Part shown: piece by piece, positions 11,901 through 21,366 of the stretch | Layout: each line of letters opens with the position of its first letter | How positions within the stretch are numbered: the stretch's first letter is position 1 | Assembly: GCF_964355755.1 (NCBI RefSeq) | Contig: NC_092674.1 | Span: forward strand, 19,177,001 to 19,241,000 | Direction of reading: 5' to 3' | Length of the DNA: 64,000 nucleotides | DNA from: Antedon mediterranea | Taxonomy: Eukaryota > Echinodermata > Crinoidea > Comatulida > Antedonidae | Made by a program: the position numbers and the translations under genes | Notes under the pieces: model-generated | The model's database searches: none | Seen by the model: only the letters and a program-made list of their open reading frames with translations | What the model was told of the DNA's origin: nothing

Positions 11901-12423
11901 AAAAAGAAGGTTAAGATGTACACAAAATTGGATCAGTGAATATTCATGTATATTGAAAGCCATTCCAAAAGAATGGAAATGTATTTTAAAATCAACACAT
12001 GACATTAATGTAAATGATATACCTATTACAAACAATAAGGTTAAGAAAGTTTCTGGTCTTAAAGAAAAAAAACTGGCACATTTTAATTTTAAATTGTTGC
12101 ACAGAATATTGCCAACAAATGAAAGATTACATAGGTGGAGACTTGTAAATTCCCCATGTTGTGACACATGCAATGTTATTGAGAATGATAAACATATGTT
12201 AGTAGAGTGCATAACAGTAAAATCTTTATGGAGAGAGATAAACGAAATAATTAGAGCAGTAAGCATACATATTCCTGTTTTTTCTTTCAAAAGACTTTTA
12301 TTTGAAACTGACAATAATTACGTAAATAAATTATACACTTTAGGAGCATTTTGTATTTATAAAGTAAAGATATTAAGTTTATTGGAAAAAGAAAAAAAAA
12401 ATCAATCTCCTACAAATGTTTAA
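8941..12423 (+). CDS. LINE ORF2: APE endonuclease and reverse transcriptase (N-terminus lost)
   Basis: One frame of about 1,160 codons runs from 8,941, just after a TGA, to a TAA at 12,421-12,423. No ATG is suitably placed. The endonuclease motifs FIQESH, GGDMN and a late SDH are present, but the usual first N-x-G strand is missing, so the N-terminus has been lost. The RT domain shows NKAPGSDGL, then NNWRPITLLN, then LDFQKAFDSV, then QGIRQGCPLSALLF, then the catalytic HLADDT box (LADD in place of the more usual Y/FADD). The C-terminus has a CDTC..H..C zinc-binding pattern. The role would be nicking the target and copying the LINE RNA. The protein resembles the L1/Tx1 group. It is probably inactive, since the endonuclease lacks its first motif, but the RT frame is undamaged. 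Confidence 0.9.
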   Translation, partial: KQKQISIFKWVKDNKADIIFIQESHLTNDKTQSLNDIWQGDSYHCFGSSHSRGTSTFIASKIQHRVTKQYKDINGRFLLLRVEIDDNYFILVNSYAPNYVKDRCSYFRTLHKTIIDFKESKNDKIIIGGDMNCALDRKFDQKGSVDRVDNSVFTITHFMKNLNLNDIWRKNNPDTCQFTWRRKSTQTYRRLDYFFISNDLCEYVNTCDIRPSIMSDHQAISLKISLTNEERGPGLWKMDNSHLDNEDYINNIKNIIERARLEELNPKDKWEMIKVKIKEFSIKYGKMKNKNKCKRKEILQQEIAIINDLIMKKDNTDNNIQYETELDQKKNELEQIYLLEAKGAQIRSRVKWIEDGERNTKYFLGLEKNNSNKKHIKKLKKQDGSIISNSTEILKEEVNFFKKIYAKHDVPYKSIDKYLSHVNLTKLTEAEQEMCEGHLSLFECEQAIKKMKKNKAPGSDGLTVEFYQLFWYLICDLVCDALNYGFATQEMSVSQRRGIINLIYKKGDHKDLNNWRPITLLNIDYKIASFVLTTRLHRVAKYIINNDQKGYVKGRFGGDNIRLIEDIITYMENEQLEGILISLDFQKAFDSVNRSFLIEALNKFNFGISFVNWVKALYNNTNCIFTNNGWQSESFAMHQGIRQGCPLSALLFILVAEVLATKIRACDMVKGLIVPAGNGIFKDIKIAHLADDTVLFLKDINSIDNSISIIEKFGEVSGLKLNKNNTNAFWLGSLRDCKDTHGNISWTSTPIRILGIYVGHDKEYCYQKNWKEKIDALENTLKTWEKRHLTFFGRITIVKTLALSKIIYNSCILLVPEKVIKEVDKLIFKFIWETKKEKIKRKTMCANYSQGGLKMVEFRSQVISFQVKWYRRLYENDDAKWKYLPTFYIEKIGPKSLTSNLSKVPCNISVPPFYLSVIKSIAVANACNNRLNKEPISYDDIINQSLWGNEFICIKKKPLYNCNWISSGFLKIYDVINNNVFKPAIEIKRRLRCTQNWISEYSCILKAIPKEWKCILKSTHDINVNDIPITNNKVKKVSGLKEKKLAHFNFKLLHRILPTNERLHRWRLVNSPCCDTCNVIENDKHMLVECITVKSLWREINEIIRAVSIHIPVFSFKRLLFETDNNYVNKLYTLGAFCIYKVKILSLLEKEKKNQSPTNV

Positions 12424-13419
12424 GAGAGCCAGTCACTAAAAATCAAACATTAGGTGGCAAGGGTCAAAATTTCGAATTGGCTCATATTTTGCACATTGGT
12501 AGACCTTGATGTAAGTAAACCTGATGTGTAGTTTGTTTGGTAAAATATCGCTTAGTTTTCGAGAAAATCGAAAAATAACAATTTTCGGCCAATTTTGTTA
12601 ATTTTCGGTGTATAATTTACATTAAGTTTAACAGCCTCTGGAAGCCAAAAGAAGCTACCTAGCGTTTTAATATTTTACACTTATGTTAACTAGCATCTTG
12701 ACAATAATTTAGTAAAGTTTCCAAAAATTTGATGAAATTTTAAGATTGTTACTAATTAATTACTAATTAGCATATATAAAACTCTTAAAAAGTAGGTTAA
12801 AAACAAACGCGTTTTTTTTCATGTGCGACGAATTTTTTTTAAATAAAAAAATCATCAATCTAAAGTTTAGATACTAATATTTATGAATCAAGTAAAAAAT
12901 ATTTGGGGAAACTATTTTGCGCTCCACGCCAGAGCAGCAAAGTTGTAAGAAATTCAAAGATTTTATCTGTCGGCAAGATCAATCAGATGTACCTATTGTT
13001 ATCTATTTAGCAATCTAAGTCGCTTTGAGCCAAACTTTTATTACGCGAAACAAACTTGAAAGATAAACTGAAAGTTCCTGGAATAATTTTGAGTTAAGTT
13101 GCAATTTAATCACAAACTAAATATACGTTTCTGGTAAAATTTCAATTACTAACCAATATACGAAATTAAGCAATTAACTAAAAATCACTCGCTTATGCTT
13201 TGTCAAACCATATTATTATAAATTATTCCATCCTCTCATAGTTTATATAGGATAAAAGTGAAAAACACATTTGTTTTAACTTGTTATCGTTTTCCTGTTT
13301 GTCGAACCTGGTCGAACTTACTCAACGAGAATGTTTCAAAACATTAACCACAGTAGACAAAACACTGCATATATTCGATAGACAACTATATCTTCATTGG
13401 CGTTGACAACGGAACTGAT

Positions 13420-16059
13420 TTGTTATCCATTTTAGTTTATGTCTTACAATGTAAAGACGTGTTGAAAATAATATTTATATATAATTATTGTCTGATGGCT
13501 TTAAGTTCAAACAAGATGGAGATTTCATGTTCTTTTAAATCGGTTGTTGGCGGAGCTTGTGGATTCGATAGAAAAAACCGCAAACAGAGCACTGAAGTTC
13601 TACCTTTACAAGCATGCCAGAAGGAAATCGCTGCACACAGATCCATGTTTAGGTTTACGGGCATCGATAGTGAGGTAGACCTAATTCTTAGTCGAGCAGC
13701 AATGTTTATCTTGCCCGCTGATATACATAGTTGGACTGTTTGTCCCTTGCATCGATCGGAACTTGGCTTAGGTTGGTCTCGAGGAAATAACAACAGATGT
13801 AGAGTGCCGCCTGATCTATCTAATCACATCCAAAGCAAGGGAAAGGGACCCAAGTGCGATAGGGGTATTAGCAAAGAAGATTCGCAACTAATATTAAAGA
13901 AAACAGGAACTTTCCTGCAAGTTGGTTCAGGTAAATATAATTTAATTTTTATATTTTTATATATTTAATGTAATTTAAACTGTTAAACAAAAAACCTGTA
14001 AGTTAATGTTTTTACGCTTTTTATCAGGTATCTGTTCAACTTGCCGTAAGATGCTGAAGTCATTGTTACCTGTAACCTCGAACACTGAAACAAATAACCC
14101 TAGTCTCGTCGATCAGATGAGCGCACTAACAACTGTAAGTTAAAAAATACCGTACAGTATGACATTTATGAATACGCATTTATTGGCGGAAAGATTAAGT
14201 AAATAATGTGTTTCATGTTACTTTGTTCATTTTATTTCGTATGTTGGTGGTAGGAGGAATATTTTCTGCATTCCCTGCCATTGTCATCATCATTTTATAT
14301 ATATCACGAATCAGTGCGTCAATAATTGAATCAAAGTCAGTAGTAATTTTTTACCAATATTAATATTATTCTTATTTTCAGGAAAGTAATAAGGATGAGT
14401 TCTACATGCCATTAGCCACTCCAACTTGTCAAGCACCGGCGTGTGATGTTATGGATACTCAAATGAGCCTTCCTATATCAATTTTGTGATCCAACTTTTG
14501 CTTCAACTACCTCAGAAGATGAATCAATTCAATCTACACCAAGAGAAAAATTAAATGCATTTCTCAATTCAAGGGACGTCAGTCCAATTAGATATCCTTT
14601 ATCTGCACCGCTGGAGCAAGTTTCAGACCGTACTAAACGTTTCCACATGCGCAAGGCTCGTCAAGTTGTCTCTATGTGCCTGGAAGAAATCGCACCTGGT
14701 CAGTCGACTACTCTACTTGAAGGCTTATCAAGTGATAAAACCACAGAAGCTGACGAAAGAACCGATTCTTCTCTATTAGATGCTCTATCAGAATGCTATC
14801 TTCATACTAACCACTGGAGTACAAGACGTCAGATTTTATCGATCATGGTTGTTAAGGTTACCTTCAAGGAACTGCAGAAATGGATACCTAACTTGACTAG
14901 ATACCGTTTTAACGTGGCCAAACACCATTTATTGTTACATGGTAGAGGTTCTGTAATTCAACCTCTAAAGAACACTAGAGTATGCGTACAGCCAGGGAAA
15001 ATTGACCACTTTGTTACCTTTATAACAAGTTCTCAAGTTATACAAGACTTGCCATTTGGAGAAAAAACTCTAAAACTTTCTACAGACAGAGTTATAAAAA
15101 TCCCAAATGTTGTGCGTAATCTTATCCCAGAACAATGTATTCTTCAATACGAGAGTTACTGTCAAGAGAAGAATTTTCAACCTATGAGCCGCAGTACATT
15201 GCGTAGAGTTCTCAGCGTTTGTTCTGCTTCTGTACGCAAATCCTTACAGGGCCTTGATTATATCTCTGCCAATGGTGGAAAAGCCTTCGATGTACTCTTC
15301 CCTAGAGAAACACTTAGATTATGAAAATCACAAGAACGCACTAGAACATGAAACACTATATGACAGGGCAATGAAATTATACGCAACACAACTAGAAGAG
15401 GGTACTTCTAAAAATCCAGAACCAACGATTTGCCACGGTTTGACATTGGCCCCGACCTGCAAATGGGTTGGGCGCTAAAGTCCTTTGCAAAAAAAACCCG
15501 ATTTTCTGTTCCACAGAAAACCTACCTTATTGATGTTTTTGACGCTGGAGAGCAGACAGGACAGAAAGCTGATCCATGTGATGTCTCACGAGAGATGAGA
15601 TCGGCCAGGCACAGCGATGGTTCACATCTATTTAGCAAGAGTGAATTTTTAACAGCACAGCAGATTGCAAGTTTTTTCTCACGCTTAGCTAAAAAAAGGA
15701 GGACAGATGCAGCCGTTCATGATGATGATGACGAAGATGATGATTACGATAGTAATGAAGATGGTGACGAAGTCGAAGAAAATGGAGACGATTCAAAAAC
15801 GGAAAAAGAAAGAGAAATTCAACTCTTATCGCAAACCGTAGTGGACACAATAGGCTTGCAGCATCCAATAATGTTTGAAAGGCATAATATATGTGAACTG
15901 AAAGCTCAAGAAAAACTCTCCAGATTCTCTTTGTCAATGTTGCAAGAAATGTGTACTTCTCTTGAACTTGATACCACAGATATAACCATAAAGCGCAAGA
16001 AGCCATACATTGATTTGTTGGGAAAGCTGGTTTCCACGTGCAGTTGCTCGATTGATTAA
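13420..16059 (+). pseudogene. Broken transposon-encoded gene, family not assigned
   Basis: Parts on the plus strand: a first exon with the reading MEISCSFKSVVGGACGFD onward, ending at a donor at 13,930; a second exon from 14,028 (ICSTCRKMLKSLLP) to a donor at 14,133; and a third from 14,383. A frameshift falls between about 14,440 and 14,490, where one frame stops at TGA and the next is already open. The following frame (to 15,324) has HLLLHGRG, VQPGKIDHF and FQPMSRSTLRRVLS. After another shift a C-terminal part (15,430-16,059) reads MGWALKSFAKKTRFS, then GEQTGQKADP, then LTAQQIASFFSRLAKK, with an acidic tail. From memory, this pattern resembles large uncharacterised proteins repeated in cnidarian and amphioxus genomes. 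If so, the central catalytic part is missing here. Placement inside TTAA TIRs makes transposase the likely original role. Confidence 0.65.
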
Positions 16060-16242
16060 GGTAGCAACGAAGGTAGAACTGTGTCTGTGAGAATTCTTTA
16101 AAATAACAATTTAATATGTGGGACGATTCTGTTATTTAAATTGTTAGTATTTTAAGTCGCGTTCTGTAAATTTGTAATAAAGCGAAGGGGTGTAACAATG
16201 GTAAAACAATAATTTATTGTTTAGGCTACAAATTATTAGAAA

Positions 16243-16630
16243 ATTTCGCACGAGCACATGAACGTTAACGGTTGTCACCATTCTACTCATTTGCATAACA
16301 ACAGAGTTCAGCGAACATTTGCATTAACGTACGTGCTCGTTTTGATTTTGCGCTTCGACGGGAAGTGTAGAACGCAACACATGTGTAGCGCACGCAACAT
16401 ACGCAACAAGTATTAAAATAAATCATGGAATACCTTGGGTTTAGAGACTAAGCCTAGCCAGGCATGTTTAATCATGTTTTGGTTAACGTTTTTCATTGAC
16501 GCTATTTTTCAGAAATAAGGTTATCGACACACGTAACTAAAGTTTTTCGTAATGCTTGCGCACGCACAGATCAAGTTGTTTACAAAGTGGGCGGAGCTTG
16601 GAAAATAGCGTTAACGTGCTCGTGCGAAAA
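16243..16630. mobile_element. MITE-like inverted repeat inside the TTAA transposon
   Basis: The left end TTCGCACGAGCAC...GTTAACG is matched by the inverted right end ...CGTTAACGTGCTCGTGCGAA. No coding sequence is present. GC-rich, palindromic CGCA words set it apart from its surroundings. Confidence 0.55.
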
Positions 16631-16666
16631 CTCCCTATATGAGAAGATAAGAACATTATGTTGTAA

Positions 16667-16837
16667 AGCCTGTTTTCCACTAGGCAAAATTATTCGCGCA
16701 AATCAAACATTTTCGCGTATACGCGCACGCCCAATGGAACACTTTGTTGATAAAAATAAACTGCGCATGCGCGCGTATAGTGCAAAAAATGTTCAATTCG
16801 CGCGAATAAATTCACCTTGTGGAAAACATAACAGGCT
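16667..16837. mobile_element. Short MITE, 171 bp
   Basis: AGCCTGTTTTCCAC..GG..AA.TTATTCGCGC at the left is repeated inverted at the right (GCGCGAATAAATTCACC, then GGAAAACATAACAGGCT). The middle is rich in GCGCA and CGCGC. Confidence 0.65.
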
Positions 16838-18901
16838 TGATGAAGCTAAGCGAGTTATAATGTTGAGCTCAGATAGTAAATGCTTAATTTCATCATGGGT
16901 TAGTCGTTTAAATTTTACTAGAAATATATTTTTAGTTTGTGCTTATATGAAAACGTGATTCCAAATTATTCAGGACCTTTCAGTTTACCTTTAAAGTTTG
17001 TTTCTCTTAGTAAAATTTACCTTAAATCTGTAAATAGAAAACAATAGGTACATCTGATTGATCTTGCCGACAGATAAAATCTTTGAATTTCTTACAACTT
17101 TGTGGCTCTGGCGCGGAGCGCAAAATAGTTTCCCCAAATTTTTTTTACTTGATTCATAAATATTAGTATCTAAACTTTAGATTGATGATTTTTTTATTAA
17201 AAAAAAATTCGTCGCACATGAAAAAAAATGCGTTTGTTTTTACCCTAGTTTTTATGAGTTTTATATATGCTAATTTGTAATTAATTAGTAAAAATCTTAG
17301 AATTTCATCAAATTTTTTGAAACTTCACTAAAATATTTTCAAGATGCTAGTTAACCTAAGTGTAAAATATTAAAACGTTAGGTAGCTACGTTTGGCTTCC
17401 AGAGGCTGTTAAACTTAATGTAAATTATACACCAAAAATTAACAAAATTGGCCGAAAATTGTTATTTTTCGATTTTCTCGAAAACTAAGCGATATTTTAC
17501 CAAACAAACTACACATCAGGTTTCCTTACATCAAGGTCTACCAATGTGCAAAATATGAGCCAATTCGAAATTTTGACCCTTGCCACTAAATTACGAATAT
17601 GTCTGATTTTTGGTGACAAGCACTCTTAAATCTGAAAAAAAGATAAGAAATATGTAAATCTGCAGGTATACTGTATATGCTCAACCAGATTAAGGAAGAA
17701 AATATGTAAATGAGATACCATGAATGATGAATCTATTATGTTTTTTTTTTTTTTTTTTCTTGCTACTATACTGTATGTTTTGTAAATATGTATACCTTGA
17801 TGATTTGAAAACAAAAAGACAAAATGTGAAAAGCTTTTTATAGATTGATGATAAAAAAAAATGATGAAGGATAAGAAGGTTTAGGTTTAAGTGGGGAAGT
17901 GTTTTCATCAAAGCTTTCATATTATAGGTATATACCGTATATATGTAATTTGCACATTCTTACTGCATGTGGAATTTTGAAATGATAAAATGGTTAAAAA
18001 GAAAAAAAAAATGTCTAATTTTTTTAATGGATCATTAAACACAAATGTTGTTAAATGATAATGTATGTATAAATAAATAATAGAATAAATAATAAGTAAA
18101 AAAAAATAATTGAATGAACCCACATAGGAAAAAAAAAGTTAAATGAAACTTTGATGGGTTATACTGTAGATGCAAAAAAGGATAATCTGTTGGAAATAAA
18201 TTTTGTAAACATTTAAAGATCAAAAAAATCAATGTTAAAGGATGAGGAAAATATAATGTTAACAGTAAAAAGTTAGTAAGTAATTAGTATAACAGAGAAT
18301 ATGCATTGTTTAAATGAAAATATGTTTGCATAGATAAATCCAAAGAAAAATAAAATGAGACAAACCCATGGGATGGATTTATTAAACATAAACGTATTAT
18401 AATTGTATGAAATAAATATGCATGAAGATGAAAAAAAAACAAAAACAACTATGTAAGAAAAAATAAGCTTTGTTAATGAAAATGTGTTATAGATAATATG
18501 TATAAAAAGAGGAAACTATGTAATCAATGTGGTTAAATGATAATGTATGTATAAACAAAATAATATATGGAAATAGTTTTTTTTTTTTTTTAAAGAAAAT
18601 AAGTAAAAAAATGTGGTAGATGAAAAAATCAAAAACAACTATGTAAGAAAAAAAATAAGCTTGTTAATGAAAATGTGTTACAGATAATATGTTTAAAAAG
18701 AGGAAGCTATGTATTCAATGTGATAATATGTAAACAAATGAATAAAACTCTTTAAATAAGTATATGTATACAGATGATTAAACAAACATTGTAAATATAA
18801 TGATATGTATAGTGTATAGTGAAAAATATATGTAAAGAGAACAGTGGTATGGAAATAAAAGTGGGATGAACCCACATAAGATAAAAAAAAAAAAAAAAAA
18901 A

Positions 18902-18912
18902 GCATCAGTTAT
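18902..18912 (+). repeat. LINE target-site duplication, right copy
   Basis: GCATCAGTTAT follows the poly(A) tail and equals 7,971-7,981. It also continues directly into the right foldback arm (TGCATAACATTACTG), which shows where the LINE landed. Confidence 0.85.
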
Positions 18913-19649
18913 TGCATAACATTACTGTCTAAGGATAAGTTGTGTAGAGATATGTTTTTTGTTTAAAACATTAGTAATTAATAGTATTTCTGATCATCTT
19001 TCATCCAAATTTTCTGTTAGAATGAATGTAAATATGTGTATTTCTAACAATTTGATACCAAATTTAAGTTTCTACGACCAGTACTTACAGAGATATGAAG
19101 ATGCCCTGATATGTGGGTCAAAGGTCAGAAATGACATTTCTGATAATTTTTGACTAAAATGTCCCGTTAGAGTGGTTGCCGAGATACAAGTATCTATTTG
19201 TATTTGTTCATATAACCCTTGACCCTGACCCATTGTAACATTTAAAAAAAATATGCAACAAACAACAAAATGTTTATATCGAACAATTTAAGACCAAATT
19301 CAAGTGTCTACAACCAGTAGTTACGGAGATACATACATGCCCTGGGTGTGGGTCAAAGGTCAGAAATGGCATTTCCGGTCATTTTTTACTAAATAGTCGC
19401 ATTAGACTGAATATAAATGTATACCTTCTGATCAATTTGAGACCAGTGGTTGTCAAGATTTAAAGACCTATTAGTGTTTAGTTTTATAACCTTTCACCTG
19501 ACCTTTTGACCTTCTGCCACATTTTCAAAATGTGTAACCAAGCCAATAATGATTGTTTGACCATCCTAAACCAATTTCTGAAGTCAAATTCTCTGGACCT
19601 CAAAGTGCATACGAAAGTTGATCTAGCTACTAGAGTAACTCTAACATTC

Positions 19650-19851
19650 AGTGTTCCCACTAGCGACGCGAACGTAACGCAACCTACGCAACATAAGAAA
19701 ATTCCCTTCAATTAATTGTGTTTACCTCCGTCTGCGTGAAATCGAACCTGTGATATTTGCAGCACTGTTGCGTCGTCGGTTCCCACTTGCGATTACGCAA
19801 TACACCACTTTGTGTCAATACGTCGCTGCGTTACGATCTAGTGGGAACCAC
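19650..19851. mobile_element. MITE with GTTCCCACTAG ends
   Basis: Starts AGTGTTCCCACTAGCG and ends with the inverted CTAGTGGGAACCAC. It sits directly next to the foldback element. No coding sequence. Confidence 0.6.
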
Positions 19852-19902
19852 GATTCACAGGAAAATATGAACCTTCACAATTTAATAGACACACCTAAAG
19901 CG

Positions 19903-20063
19903 TGGTTCCCACTAGCAAGGACGTAACGCAACGCAAGTGAATTGACCAATCACAAGCGATGGCTTATTCGCTTGTGATTGCTAACTGTCTATAACTTCGC
20001 TTGTCATTGGTTAAAACGCTTGCGTTGCGTTTACGTCCTTGCGTTACGTTCTAGTGGGAACCA
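19903..20063. mobile_element. MITE with TGGTTCCCACTAG ends, 161 bp
   Basis: TGGTTCCCACTAGCAAGGACGTAACGCAACGCAAG is matched inverted at the right (20,015-20,063). A second internal inversion (CAAGCGATGG / ATTCGCTTGTGATTG) is seen. It is related to the neighbour at 19,650-19,851. Confidence 0.75.
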
Positions 20064-20561
20064 AGCTTTATCATCATCAGTTTCAGCCATGATGATGAGG
20101 TTACTGACCAGTAAGTACTTTAAATTGAAATGTTTAATATCTTATCTGCATTGCTTTCCACGTAGGAGGCTACAACAGCTACAATAAAACAGCCACTAAT
20201 GTTGATGATGATATCGATATGATAATGGATTATTCTTTGTTCGTTTTATAAACATTCATTATTGTCGTACAGACAAATTAATTTAATGCAATTAATTTAA
20301 TTGTTTTACCTTCATTAACCTTAATGTTGATTTAAATACACTTTTGTCTAGTATACTAATGAAGAACTGAACGAATATGAAGAACTTTTTATTATTTTCC
20401 CGTAATAAAAAGCACTTATTTATTTATATACTACGGAAAATACTATACTACTCTCTGTGCTTTCTTTCTTATTTTCCCTTGCATGTAAGTTCTACTTTTT
20501 TCTTAATACTTTAAAATTAAAATTTGCATTATTATCATTGAAGAGTGTTATATTATACAAA

Positions 20562-20713
20562 TAATGAATGTTTATGAGTGCAATGGTACAAATAATGGCA
20601 CGAGGTGAATGATGAAAGGTTATATCAACGAGGCAAAGCCGAGTTGATATAACCTTTCATCATTCACCAAGTGCCATTATTTGTACCATTACACGAATAC
20701 AAAACATTCATTA
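20562..20713. repeat. Long hairpin, arms of about 65 bp
   Basis: AATGAATGTTT.TG.GT.CAATGGTACAAATAATGGCAC, then TGAATGATGAAAGG and TTATATCAAC, is mirrored almost exactly after a short GAGGCAAAGCCGA loop. The arms differ at only a few bases. Confidence 0.85.
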
Positions 20714-20754
20714 TTTGTTTTATATAACATCTAAATAACAAACAAAAATGTTTC

Positions 20755-20880
20755 AAAAAGTACTATTTAACGATCGTTGAATAGTGCGTACTATTGCACG
20801 CCATGTGACCCACATTCGTCCAATCAAATGACAGGAATTTATATAGGTGTTATATAATACACATTAGAGCATGTACTTTC
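20755..20880 (-). repeat. Dispersed repeat, also at 62,435-62,530
   Basis: Reverse complement of this block (TATATAACACCTATATAAATTCCTGTCATTTGATTGGACGA, then GCGTGCAATAGTA.GCACTATT) matches 62,435-62,530 on the plus strand. No end structure seen. A second dispersed motif (AGTCATGTGATGC, then ACCAAT and CTATGTAATATAA) occurs at 21,023-21,066 and 28,648-28,708. Confidence 0.65.
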
Positions 20881-21139
20881 TTCATCAATGGATTGAACTT
20901 GTTAGGTGTACATTCACAATTCTCAATCATCTAGTATTGATACGGGCACAATCCAGAGCCTAGTCACTATAACAGAAATAATTTCCCTAGGGAAACAAAA
21001 CATTTTGGATTCCTGGAGGGCTAGTCATGTGATGCCATTTCGACCAATTCAAGCTATGTAATATAACTTAATATAGTAACGTATTGGGTTTTTTGAAAAA
21101 AATGGCCAGTTGTTTAACAGGCTTTGCTAGAAATTCTTT

Positions 21140-21145
21140 TTTATT
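21140..21145 (-). terminator. Candidate UFD1 polyadenylation signal
   Basis: AATAAA on the minus strand, about 220 bases past the UFD1 stop codon. It is the first clear hexamer in a plausible place. Transcript ends were not seen. Confidence 0.5.
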
Positions 21146-21366
21146 TATTTTAGCAATATTAACCATACATTACTATATGTATATTATAAATATGTTGTCA
21201 TAATGTACAACTCTTAAAACTGCTCGAAACAAAGTTTGGAACAGTTATAATTCTAGTGTACAGCATTGCATTTCTTTTACCCGAGAAGGATATTATTCAA
21301 AATATAGATGTTATGTCAAAATTGAGATTATAGAGGACTGGGATTTAAATGTATACATTGTAATCT

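Larger units (their letters stand above)
12424..17625. mobile_element. TTAA-flanked DNA transposon, 5.2 kb, long TIRs
   Basis: TTAA flanks both ends (12,420-12,423 and 17,626-17,629). The inverted ends begin GAG.GC..GTCAC.AAAAATCA and stay alike for about 600 bp (12,424-13,020 against 17,030-17,625), for example GTCAAAATTTCGAATTGGC and AAACTACACATCAGG. The TTAA duplication and long TIRs point to the Kolobok or piggyBac-like group. It encodes a broken multi-exon gene (13,420-16,059) and carries two small MITE-like inserts near its right end. It inserted into the LINE at the ORF2 stop codon, which itself lies in the TTAA. Confidence 0.85.
7982..18901 (+). mobile_element. 5'-truncated L1/Tx1-like LINE, split by a DNA transposon
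   Basis: The element starts inside ORF1 at 7,982, directly after an 11-bp target duplication. It has ORF1 (to 8,815), ORF2 (to 12,423) and a 3' untranslated region of about 1.27 kb, and ends in a poly(A) run at 18,883-18,900. A TTAA transposon (12,424-17,625) sits exactly at the ORF2 stop codon. Without it the LINE is about 5.7 kb. The 3' region is very A/T rich. It carries an internal direct duplication: about 18,430-18,540 is repeated at about 18,625-18,725, sharing CAAAAACAACTATGTAAG and AAAATGTGTTA.AGATAAT. ORF2 is long and intact over most of its length, so the insertion is not ancient. Confidence 0.85.
5923..19638. mobile_element. Long-TIR (foldback) element, 13.7 kb with its inserts
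   Basis: The left arm (5,923-about 6,575) and right arm (18,902-19,638) are inverted copies. They begin TTACTC.AGTAGCTAG, followed by TCAACTTTCGTATGCAC. Each arm holds several diverged units of roughly 200-300 bp with the theme ATGAGACATTTTAGTC, then TGACCGGAAATGCCA, then GACCTTTGACCC, then CGTAACTACTGGTCG. Almost everything between the arms is later insertion: a TA-flanked element (6,596-7,885) and a LINE (7,982-18,901). The original element was therefore a near-palindrome of about 1.5 kb with no gene, that is, a non-autonomous foldback element. No clean target duplication is seen at the outer ends. Confidence 0.75.

Noticed and set aside
10647-12314. Minus-strand frames of 179 and 181 aa
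   Set aside because: Antisense shadows of the LINE ORF2, which has clear RT motifs on the plus strand.
15689-16006. Minus-strand frame with H/L-rich end
   Set aside because: Antisense of an acidic GAT/GAC-rich stretch in the TTAA transposon gene.
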